The notes under the pieces were generated by a model. That model was given only the letters and a program-made list of their open reading frames with translations, was not told where the DNA came from and searched no databases. A stretch of 64,000 nt of DNA. Source: Martinezella multihospitum (GTDB taxonomy: Bacteria > Pseudomonadota > Alphaproteobacteria > Rhizobiales > Rhizobiaceae). Shown here piece by piece: positions 1-7,046 of this stretch (position 1 is the first letter of the stretch; every line of letters starts with the position of its first letter). Where the stretch lies: positions 450,007 to 514,006 of the forward strand of contig NZ_FMAG01000002.1 of assembly GCF_900094585.1 (NCBI RefSeq), read 5' to 3'. The position numbers were made by a program, and so were the translations under genes.

Positions 1-356
1 ATTGCACGCGGCCGGAAAAGATCGCCTGGGCCAAGCGGAGCGGCCCGGGCTTGGACGACCGCTATCAGCCGGGTGTCTTGACGATCGCCTGCGAGGGCGC
101 CCGCGCACTCTTTCTCACTCATGCGCAGGGCGAACTCATCCAGCGCATCAACAGTTTCTTCGGCTTCTATGCCGTCAATCAGATCCGCATCGTGCAGAAG
201 CCGGTTTCGATTGCATCCAAACGCTCCCGCACGCCGCCACCGCTGAAGGGTGAGGCGGCGCGCAAGCTGGCCGATATGATTGAAGGCATCGAGGATGAGA
301 AGATCAGGGCCGCCGTTCAGCGTTTGGGAACGGCCATGGCCTGGAAGCGGCGCTAG
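1..356 (+). CDS. DUF721/DciA-like protein, 3' part
   Basis: The reading frame is open from the window edge, so the start lies outside. About 117 residues are visible, ending in a TAG at 354-356. The segment with GVLTIACEGARALFLTHAQGEL and the following INSFFG..AVNQIRIVQKPV resembles the DUF721 fold, the family that includes DciA, a loader of the replicative helicase. The tail is basic and looks disordered (KRSRTPPPLKGEA). In related rhizobia a DUF721 gene commonly sits near a dsbA-like gene and smc, as here. Family assignment is by eye; the replication role is known for DciA in other bacteria and is only inferred here. Confidence 0.7.
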   Translation, partial: CTRPEKIAWAKRSGPGLDDRYQPGVLTIACEGARALFLTHAQGELIQRINSFFGFYAVNQIRIVQKPVSIASKRSRTPPPLKGEAARKLADMIEGIEDEKIRAAVQRLGTAMAWKRR

Positions 357-386
357 GAGATAGCGGAGCTGAATTTCGAAATCCGA

Positions 387-424
387 TTGGATATCGTTCC
401 CGAGTTGCTATATTTGTATAGCAA
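387..424 (+). promoter_or_regulatory. Promoter and palindromic operator of RelBE-like module
   Basis: A -35-like TTGGAT (387-392) lies 16 bases from a -10-like TATATT (409-414). Overlapping the -10 is a perfect inverted repeat, TTGCTATA-TTTG-TATAGCAA (405-424), which ends three bases before the GGAG ribosome binding site. A palindrome over the promoter is what antitoxin autorepression usually looks like; binding by the adjacent antitoxin is inferred. Confidence 0.6.
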
Positions 425-439
425 ACGGAGTTGAATGTG

Positions 440-664
440 ATGTTGGCCCTGAGGCTTCCGCCGGAAATTGAAGCAAGGCTCGATGAGCTCGCCAAGCGTA
501 CGGGGCGCAGCAAGAGTTTCTATGCGCGCGAAGCAATTCTCGAGCATCTTGATGATCTTGAGGATATCTATTTGGCGGAAAAGCGTCTCGAAGAGCTTCG
601 CCGTGGTGAGAGTGACACCGTTTCGCTGGCCGAACTGATGGCGCGTTATGGCGTGGCGGATTGA
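440..664 (+). CDS. Ribbon-helix-helix (RelB/CopG-like) antitoxin
   Basis: A 74-residue protein beginning MLALRLPPEIEARLDEL, typical of a ribbon-helix-helix DNA-binding N-terminus, with RTGRSKSFYAREAI as the two helices and an acidic C-terminal half (EHLDDLEDIYLAEKRLEEL) that would wrap the toxin. A TTG at 431 is in frame, but GGAG at 427-430 sits 9 bases before the ATG at 440 and directly against the TTG, so 440 is the better start. The stop overlaps the toxin start by 17 bases, indicating translational coupling. Expected role: neutralise the partner RelE-like toxin and repress the shared promoter. Confidence 0.8.
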   Translation: MLALRLPPEIEARLDELAKRTGRSKSFYAREAILEHLDDLEDIYLAEKRLEELRRGESDTVSLAELMARYGVAD

Positions 665-920
665 GTTTCAGCAAGCCGCCGAGCGCGAACTGGATAAACT
701 CGGACATGAGGTTTCCCGCCGAATCTTGAAGTTTCTTTACGACCGCGTCGCCAAGTTGGATGATCCACGTGCCATCGGAGAGGCGCTGAAGGGCTCGGAG
801 CTCGGTGATTTCTGGAAATATAGAGTAGGGGATTATCGCATTATCGCGCACATAGAAGATAGCGCCGTGCGGATACTGATCGTTCGAATTGGGAACAGGC
901 GCGAAGTCTATCGAAAATAA
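648..920 (+). CDS. RelE/ParE-family toxin
   Basis: A 90-residue protein with the RelE/ParE pattern: IEFQQAAERELDKL at the start, a middle KGSELGDFWKYRVGDYRIIAHIED, and a final beta strand RILIVRIGNRREVYRK. The Arg/Lys-rich strands and the WKYRVGDYRII block are what RelE-type mRNA interferases carry; I cannot separate an mRNA-cleaving RelE from a gyrase-acting ParE by eye. The start lies inside the antitoxin gene. Only about 180 noncoding bases follow before the DsbA-like gene. Confidence 0.82.
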   Translation: MAWRIEFQQAAERELDKLGHEVSRRILKFLYDRVAKLDDPRAIGEALKGSELGDFWKYRVGDYRIIAHIEDSAVRILIVRIGNRREVYRK

Positions 921-1104
921 TCCCGACCATGCCGTATTCGATACAGTTGATTGTCTTGTTGCGGTTACGGCGACAATTTTGGCTCTTTGTCTTTGCCAGG
1001 TCACAATTCTTTGAAGAAAGTTGGTCAACCGTGCCTTGTTAGCGGCAAGCAGCCGTTATATCGCATGAAACATTCGAAGACCTTTTTTAACGACGGGTGA
1101 CTCT

Positions 1105-1794
1105 ATGCCGATGTCCGACATGCTCTTGACCAAACGCCATCTGCTGGGCGGCTCTGCCGTTGCGGCCCTTTCCGTGGCGTTCTCTACCTTTGCCGACACC
1201 GCATCCGCCGCGTCCGCCGAGGACGAAGTGCCGCCATCCGACGGCAATGTCGATATGAACGAGGTGCTGAAGCCCGGCCCACTGCCGGAAATCGCACTCG
1301 GCAAGCAGGACGCGCCGGTCAAGATTGTCGAATACATGTCGCTGACCTGCCCGCACTGCGCGAATTTCGCGGTCAAGACCTTCGACACGATCAAGCAGAA
1401 GTATGTCGACACCGGCAAGGTTCTCTTCATCATCCGTGAATTCCCGTTCGATCCGCGTGCCGCTGCAGCCTTCATGCTCGCGCGTTGCGCACCTCAGGAA
1501 CAGTACATGCCGATGGTCGAAATGCTGTTCAAGCAGCAGATCGCCTGGGCTTCCCCTGACGTCGACGGCCGCGCCGCACTGCTCCAGATGTCGAAACTCG
1601 CTGGTTTTACTGAGGATAGCTTCACGAAGTGCTTGACGAACCAGAAGCTTCTGGATGATGTCAATTCCGTACGGGAACGCGCAGCCAAGGATTTCGGTGT
1701 CAACGCAACGCCGACCTTCCTGATCAATGGCAAGCGCTATGCAGGGGACATGTCTGTTGCTGCCATGTCGAAGCTTATCGACAGCCTGCTCTGA
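1105..1794 (+). CDS. Exported DsbA-family thiol:disulfide oxidoreductase
   Basis: A 229-residue protein with a signal sequence (KRHLLGGSAVAALSVAFSTFADTASAAS; the KR start could be Sec or Tat) and a thioredoxin fold with CPHC at residues 82-85 in EYMSLTCPHCANF. The cis-Pro region is seen in FGVNATPTFLING. This is the single-domain DsbA/BdbD-like type that makes or reshuffles disulfides in the periplasm. The first of several nearby ATGs was taken as start; the Met codons at residues 3 and 6 are alternatives. A dsbA-like gene just before smc is a familiar rhizobial arrangement. A strong hairpin follows the stop. Confidence 0.88.
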   Translation: MPMSDMLLTKRHLLGGSAVAALSVAFSTFADTASAASAEDEVPPSDGNVDMNEVLKPGPLPEIALGKQDAPVKIVEYMSLTCPHCANFAVKTFDTIKQKYVDTGKVLFIIREFPFDPRAAAAFMLARCAPQEQYMPMVEMLFKQQIAWASPDVDGRAALLQMSKLAGFTEDSFTKCLTNQKLLDDVNSVRERAAKDFGVNATPTFLINGKRYAGDMSVAAMSKLIDSLL

Positions 1795-1813
1795 TCCGCG
1801 CCTTTTTCGATCA

Positions 1814-1844
1814 CAGGCGGGCGGCCAGGGCCGCACGCCTGTTT
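1814..1844 (+). terminator. Terminator hairpin after dsbA-like gene
   Basis: CAGGCG-GG-CGGC-CAGG-GCCG-CA-CGCCTG followed by TTT forms a two-part stem starting 20 bases after the stop codon. The U-run is short, so termination may be partial and smc could still be read through. Confidence 0.5.
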
Positions 1845-1966
1845 ACCTCCCCCTTGAGGGGGGAAGTCGCGCGGAACGCGCGAGTGGGGGTGATTTCTGG
1901 GGTGAACGCATGATCACTCCACCCCGTACCGTCGCTCCGACCCTCCTCCTCAAGATGAGGGTGGAG
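1845..1966. repeat. RIME-like palindromic element before smc
   Basis: The segment opens with CCTCCCCCTTGAGGGGGG and closes with CCCTCCTCCTCAAGATGAGGG, with an internal GTGGGGGTGATTTCTGGGGTG block. The element between betB and betA (42994-43114) has the same order of parts: a C-rich/TTGAGG palindrome, a GGGGTGATT block, a CACCCC block and a closing palindrome. This matches the general description of Rhizobium-specific intergenic mosaic elements. Its last bases (GGTGGAG) appear to be the smc ribosome binding site. Confidence 0.65.
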
Positions 1967-1974
1967 ATCAGCCT

Positions 1975-4900
1975 ATGAAGTTCAACAAGCTTAGACTCGT
2001 CGGTTTCAAATCCTTCGTGGAACCGGGAGAATTTGTCATCGAGCGCGGCCTGACTGGTGTGGTCGGACCGAACGGCTGCGGCAAATCCAATCTTGTCGAA
2101 GCGCTGCGCTGGGTGATGGGCGAGAATTCCTACAAGAACATGCGCGCCTCCGGCATGGACGACGTGATCTTTTCCGGATCGGCGAATCGCCCGGCGCGAA
2201 ATACAGCGGAAGTAGGCCTTTACCTCGATAATAGCGACCGCACAGCACCCGCCGCCTTCAACGACAGCGACGAAATCCAGGTCACGCGCCGTATTGAGCG
2301 TGAACAGGGCTCTGTCTATCGCATCAACGGCAAGGAAGCGCGCGCCAAGGATGTGCAACTGCTGTTTGCCGATGCCTCCACCGGGGCGCGTTCGCCTTCC
2401 ATGGTCGGGCAGGGGCGCATCGGGGAGCTGATCCAGGCCAAGCCCCAGGCGCGGCGCCAGTTGCTGGAAGAGGCAGCCGGCATTTCCGGCCTGCACTCGC
2501 GCCGCCATGAAGCTGAGCTGCGCCTGCGCGCCGCCGAAGGCAATCTCGAGCGGCTTGACGATGTGACGTCGCAGCTCGAAAGCCAGATAGAGAGCTTGAA
2601 GCGTCAGGCGCGTCAGGCCAACCGCTTCAAGATGCTCTCTGCCGATATCCGCGCCCGTGAGGCCATGCTGCTGCATATTCGCTGGGTGCAGGCGAAAGAA
2701 GCCGAAGCCGAGGCCGATAGTGCGCTCAATCAGGCGACCGTGCTGGTTGCCGAAAAGGCGCAGATCCAGATGGAGGCGGCAAAGGCGCAGGGCATTGCAA
2801 GCTTCAAGCTGCCGGAACTGCGCGATGAAGAGGCGAAGGCCGCCGCCGCCCTGCAGCGGCTGCAATTTGCTCGCAATCAGCTGGAAGAGGATGTCAATCG
2901 TATCCTGCGGCGGCGGGACGAATTGGTCCGTCGCCTGGCACAGCTCGGAGAGGATATCAGCCGTGAGCAGCGCCTTGTTGCCGACAATGCGGCCATCCTT
3001 GCCAAATTGGATGCCGAAGAAGCTGATCTCGCCGATATTCTTGCCGATTCAGGTCGGCTTGCCGAGGAAACGCGCTTCGTTTTCGAAGAAGCGGCGACCA
3101 AACTCACTGATAGCGAGCGGATTTTTACTGCCCTGACTGCGGAACGCGCCGAAGCCGCAGCTGCCCGCAATCAGCTGGAGCGCGCCATTCGCGATCTGGC
3201 CGACCGCAAGATGCGGCTGGAACGCCAGGCCGACGAAGCGAACCGCGAGCTTGCCTCGATCGACGAGAAGATGGCCGATCTGCCCGACCCGAGCGAAAAG
3301 CGCGACATGGTCGAAGCGGCGGAAAACGTCGTTGCGGACGCGGAGGCCGAGATCCAGCGCGTTGAAGCTGTTATTGCCAAGGCGCGTGAAACCGAGGCGC
3401 TGTCGCGTGGCCCGGTCGAACAAGCGCGGGCGGGTCTGAATGCGCTGGAAACCGAGGCGCGGACGATTTCGAAGATGCTGGCGGCGGGCGATACCTCTGG
3501 TGCCTTTTCGCCCGTGGCCGAGGAGCTGCGTGTCGATCGCGGCTTCGAAACTGCGCTCGGCGCAGCACTTGGCGATGACCTGGAATCCTCGCTCAACTCC
3601 GAGGCGCCGGTCTACTGGTCGGACAATGGCAGCGGTGTCAACGATCCGGCCCTGCCGGAAGGCGCCGCGCCACTGATTACCCATGTCGGTGCGCCGGCTG
3701 CGCTGACGCGCCGTCTCCGCCAGATCGGCATTGTCTCGGTAGACGATGCTTTGCGGCTGATGCCGGAGCTAAAACCGGGACAGCGGCTTGTGACCAAAGA
3801 CGGCGCCGTCTTTCGCTGGGACGGCCATGTGACCGGGGCGGACGCGCCAAGTGCAGCTGCCCTGCGATTGGCCCAGAAGAACCGGCTCTCCGAACTGGAA
3901 GCCGAAGCAGAGCTTGCCCGCGATGTGCTTGCCGAGGCTGAAGAGCGCCTTTCGGCTGCGGCCGAGGCGATCCGGGGCGAGGAGGGCCGTTTGGCCGGCG
4001 CCCGTGACGCGAGCCGCCTTGCCGCCCGACATCTGGCCGAAGCGCGCGAAGCGCTCGCTGCCGCGGAACGCGCTTCCGGCGATCTCATCCGCCGCCGCGA
4101 CGTGATTGTCGAGGCCGTCAGCCGGCTGCAGGAGCAGCTGGAAGACGTTGTCATGCAGGACGAGAACGTCCGCATCGAACTGGAAGATGCGCCGAACCTC
4201 GATGCCATCGATCTGAAGCTGCGCGACCAGCAGGCCGAAGTCGCGACAGATCGTGGCGTGCTGGCCGAGGCCCGAGCCCGCCATGAGGGCCTGAACCGCG
4301 AAAACGAGGCGCGGCAGCGCCGTATTCTGGCGATCCGGCAGGAGCGCGACACCTGGCGCCAGCGCGCGGCCAGTGCCGAGGAGCATATTCAGACGCTGCG
4401 CGACCGTGAAGAGGAAGCGCGCGAAGAGGCGGCCGAACTCGATCTGGCACCCGATGAATTCGAGGACAAGCGCCGCGCCCTGATGAACGAGCTGCAGAAG
4501 GCCGAGGATGCCCGCCGCCAAGCGGCAGACCGCCTTGCCGAAGCTGAAGGCATCCAGCGCGAAGCCGATCGCCATGCGGCGACGGCGCTCTCCGAACTTG
4601 CTGAGAGCCGGGAAAAGCGCGGCCGCGTCGAGGAGCGGCTGGTCTCGGCTCGTGAACGCCGGCAGGAAAGCGAATTGCGCATCCGCCAGTCCCTCAATGT
4701 CGAACCGCATGAGGCCATGCGCCTGACCGGCCTTTCAGTATCGCAAAACGTACCTGACCTCCGCGAGGTCGAGCGCGAGCTGGAGCGGCTGAAGATCGAG
4801 CGCGAGCGTCTCGGTGCCGTCAACCTGCGCGCCGAGGAGGAAAGCAAGGAGCTGACGGAGCGGCTGCAGGCGCTGATCAAGGAGCGCGATGACGTCATCG

Positions 4901-5436
4901 ACGCCATCCGGAAGCTGCGCGGCGCCATCCAGAGCCTCAACCGCGAGGGTCGCGAACGTCTGATCGTTGCCTTCGACATCGTCAACGCGCAGTTCCAGCG
5001 GCTGTTTACCCATCTTTTCGGCGGCGGCACTGCTGAGCTTCAGCTGATCGAGTCGGACGATCCGCTGGAAGCCGGCCTTGAAATTCTCGCCCGCCCGCCT
5101 GGCAAGAAGCCGCAGACCATGACGCTGCTTTCGGGCGGCGAGCAGGCGTTGACGGCCATGGCGCTGATCTTCGCGGTGTTCCTCACCAATCCCGCACCGA
5201 TCTGCGTTCTGGACGAAGTGGACGCGCCGCTCGACGACCACAATGTCGAGCGCTACTGCAATCTCATGGACGAGATGGCGGCCTCCACCGAGACCCGCTT
5301 CGTGGTCATCACCCACAATCCCATCACCATGGCCCGCATGGATCGCCTTTTCGGCGTCACCATGGCGGAGCAGGGCGTCTCGCAACTCGTCTCCGTCGAT
5401 CTGCAGACCGCCGAACGGCTGCGCGAAATCGCTTGA
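1975..5436 (+). CDS. smc: Chromosome segregation protein SMC
   Basis: At 1153 residues this has full SMC length. Walker A GPNGCGKS is at residues 31-38, followed by two long Ala/Glu/Arg-rich coiled coils that flank a hinge near residues 500-620. The C-terminal head carries the ABC signature LLSGGEQ near 1052 and Walker B ICVLDEVDAPLDD near 1076. SMC dimers, usually with ScpAB, organise and separate the chromosome by ATP-driven loop extrusion. The ATG is preceded by GGTGGAG, which lies in the end of the preceding repeat. The coding frame is intact throughout. Confidence 0.97.
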   Translation: MKFNKLRLVGFKSFVEPGEFVIERGLTGVVGPNGCGKSNLVEALRWVMGENSYKNMRASGMDDVIFSGSANRPARNTAEVGLYLDNSDRTAPAAFNDSDEIQVTRRIEREQGSVYRINGKEARAKDVQLLFADASTGARSPSMVGQGRIGELIQAKPQARRQLLEEAAGISGLHSRRHEAELRLRAAEGNLERLDDVTSQLESQIESLKRQARQANRFKMLSADIRAREAMLLHIRWVQAKEAEAEADSALNQATVLVAEKAQIQMEAAKAQGIASFKLPELRDEEAKAAAALQRLQFARNQLEEDVNRILRRRDELVRRLAQLGEDISREQRLVADNAAILAKLDAEEADLADILADSGRLAEETRFVFEEAATKLTDSERIFTALTAERAEAAAARNQLERAIRDLADRKMRLERQADEANRELASIDEKMADLPDPSEKRDMVEAAENVVADAEAEIQRVEAVIAKARETEALSRGPVEQARAGLNALETEARTISKMLAAGDTSGAFSPVAEELRVDRGFETALGAALGDDLESSLNSEAPVYWSDNGSGVNDPALPEGAAPLITHVGAPAALTRRLRQIGIVSVDDALRLMPELKPGQRLVTKDGAVFRWDGHVTGADAPSAAALRLAQKNRLSELEAEAELARDVLAEAEERLSAAAEAIRGEEGRLAGARDASRLAARHLAEAREALAAAERASGDLIRRRDVIVEAVSRLQEQLEDVVMQDENVRIELEDAPNLDAIDLKLRDQQAEVATDRGVLAEARARHEGLNRENEARQRRILAIRQERDTWRQRAASAEEHIQTLRDREEEAREEAAELDLAPDEFEDKRRALMNELQKAEDARRQAADRLAEAEGIQREADRHAATALSELAESREKRGRVEERLVSARERRQESELRIRQSLNVEPHEAMRLTGLSVSQNVPDLREVERELERLKIERERLGAVNLRAEEESKELTERLQALIKERDDVIDAIRKLRGAIQSLNREGRERLIVAFDIVNAQFQRLFTHLFGGGTAELQLIESDDPLEAGLEILARPPGKKPQTMTLLSGGEQALTAMALIFAVFLTNPAPICVLDEVDAPLDDHNVERYCNLMDEMAASTETRFVVITHNPITMARMDRLFGVTMAEQGVSQLVSVDLQTAERLREIA

Positions 5437-5561
5437 GCGCGATGATAAAACTGTTCCCGTTTCGACAAGAAATTGCTCCGTCGTCTGCCGCACAGCCCTA
5501 AAGCGTGCTAGCGTCGTCTTTAAATCAACAACATGGGCGCTGATCCGCCCGGAAGGGACGT

Positions 5562-6887
5562 ATGTCTGACTCGACTGGCGGTATTTTCGATTTCCTCGGA
5601 ATACTTGCCGTATTGCTGCTCGTCGCCGCCAACGGCTTTTTCGTTGCGGCGGAGTTTTCTCTGGTATCCGTCCGACGCAGCCGCGTGACAGAGCTTGTTG
5701 CCGAAGGGCGGATGAACGCCAAGGCGTTGCAGAAGGCGGTCGACAATCTCGACGCCAATCTGGCAGCCACACAGCTCGGCATCACCATTTCATCCCTGGC
5801 ACTTGGCTGGGTCGGCGAGCCGGCCCTTGCCCATCTTCTGGAACCGCTGCTCGATTTCCTGCCCGGAGCATGGGCGGCGGCCGGTTCGCATGCGATTGCC
5901 GTCGCCATTTCCTTCATCATCATCACCGCGCTTCATATCGTCCTCGGCGAACTCGCGCCGAAGAGCCTGGCCCTGCAGCGCAGCGAAGGCACTGCGCTCG
6001 GCGTCGTCCGTCCGCTCGGACTGTTTCTTTTCCTTCTGCGCCCGGCGATCACTGTGCTCAATGGTCTTGGCAATCTGGTCCTACGTCTTGTCGGGCTGCG
6101 TCCCGGCACCGGTGAAGGCTCGTTGCACTCACCTTCCGAAATCAAGCTGTTGATCGCGGAAAGCCAGGAGGCGGGGCTGCTGGAGCAGGCGCAACAGGAA
6201 CTCGTCGAGCGCGTTTTCAACATTGGCGACCGCGACGTTTCCGACATCATGACGCCGCGGCTCGAGGTCGAATGGATCGATGCCGAAGACCCGCCGGAGG
6301 AAATACAGAAGACCATTCGAGAAAGCCGCTTCGAACAGCTTCTTGTGGGTCGCGGCTCGATCGATGAGCCGATCGGCATGATCCTGAAGAAGGATTTGCT
6401 CGACCAGCTCTTGAACGGCGAGCCGCTGAACCCGATGGCCGTCATCCGCCAACCGCTTGTCGTCCATGAGTCCACGGCCGTGTTCAAGGTGCTTGAAAAC
6501 TTCAAGCGCGCGCCCGTCCGCCTCGCCATGGTCATCGATGAGTATGGCAGCCTGGAAGGCATCGTCACGCAGACCGACCTCCTGGAAGCGATCGCCGGCG
6601 ACCTGCCTGACATGGACAACGACACGCCCGATGTCGTCGAGCGCGCCGATGGTTCGCTGCTGATGGAAGGCATGATGCCGGTTTATGACGCCTTCGCGCG
6701 GCTGGGCCTGCGTTTCAGCGAGGAAGACGTCAATTTCCATACGCTGGCGGGCTTTGCACTTTACCAGCTCGGCCATCTGCCCGAAGTGGGCGAAAGCTTC
6801 TCCTTTGGCGGCTGGCATTTCGAGATCGTCGATCTCGACGGCATGCGCATCGACAAAATCCTGGCCCAGCGCGAGCCGCAGGCTTAG
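5562..6887 (+). CDS. Hemolysin-family CNNM/CBS-domain membrane protein
   Basis: A 441-residue protein in the TlyC/CNNM/CorC order: an N-terminal CNNM transmembrane domain (residues 1-190, with NGFFVAAEFSLVSVRRSR and LHIVLGELAPKSLALQ), a CBS pair (about 205-340, with DIMTPRLEVEWIDAED and AMVIDEYGSLEGIVT), and a C-terminal CorC/HlyC domain that ends IVDLDGMRIDKIL. Homologues act in Mg or other cation export or homeostasis; the 'hemolysin' label is historical. AAGGGACGT precedes the ATG. Confidence 0.92.
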   Translation: MSDSTGGIFDFLGILAVLLLVAANGFFVAAEFSLVSVRRSRVTELVAEGRMNAKALQKAVDNLDANLAATQLGITISSLALGWVGEPALAHLLEPLLDFLPGAWAAAGSHAIAVAISFIIITALHIVLGELAPKSLALQRSEGTALGVVRPLGLFLFLLRPAITVLNGLGNLVLRLVGLRPGTGEGSLHSPSEIKLLIAESQEAGLLEQAQQELVERVFNIGDRDVSDIMTPRLEVEWIDAEDPPEEIQKTIRESRFEQLLVGRGSIDEPIGMILKKDLLDQLLNGEPLNPMAVIRQPLVVHESTAVFKVLENFKRAPVRLAMVIDEYGSLEGIVTQTDLLEAIAGDLPDMDNDTPDVVERADGSLLMEGMMPVYDAFARLGLRFSEEDVNFHTLAGFALYQLGHLPEVGESFSFGGWHFEIVDLDGMRIDKILAQREPQA

Positions 6888-6910
6888 CCGTCAAGTCCGA
6901 CCCGGAAGCG

Positions 6911-6940
6911 CCCGATTTCGATCAATTGATTGAAATCGGG
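6911..6940. terminator. Near-perfect 30-bp palindrome downstream of CNNM gene
   Basis: CCCGATTTCGATCAA is followed directly by TTGATTGAAATCGGG, a palindrome with one mismatch per arm. It starts 23 bases after the CNNM stop and 107 bases before ppdK. No T-run follows, so it may end transcription poorly or act as a binding site for the ppdK side. Confidence 0.4.
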
Positions 6941-7046
6941 AGCCGCCGGGTCATATTTATTGTGCAGTGCAACATTTTGCCATATTTGTCGATTTTCATT
7001 TGTGCTGCAGTGAATTAAGTTCAACCGGAGGAGTTGGACGGAGACG

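Noticed and set aside
2036..4710. Several open frames antisense to or out of frame with smc
   Set aside because: The SMC frame is intact with all ATPase motifs; the others are Arg/Ser/Ala-rich translations of the coiled coil.
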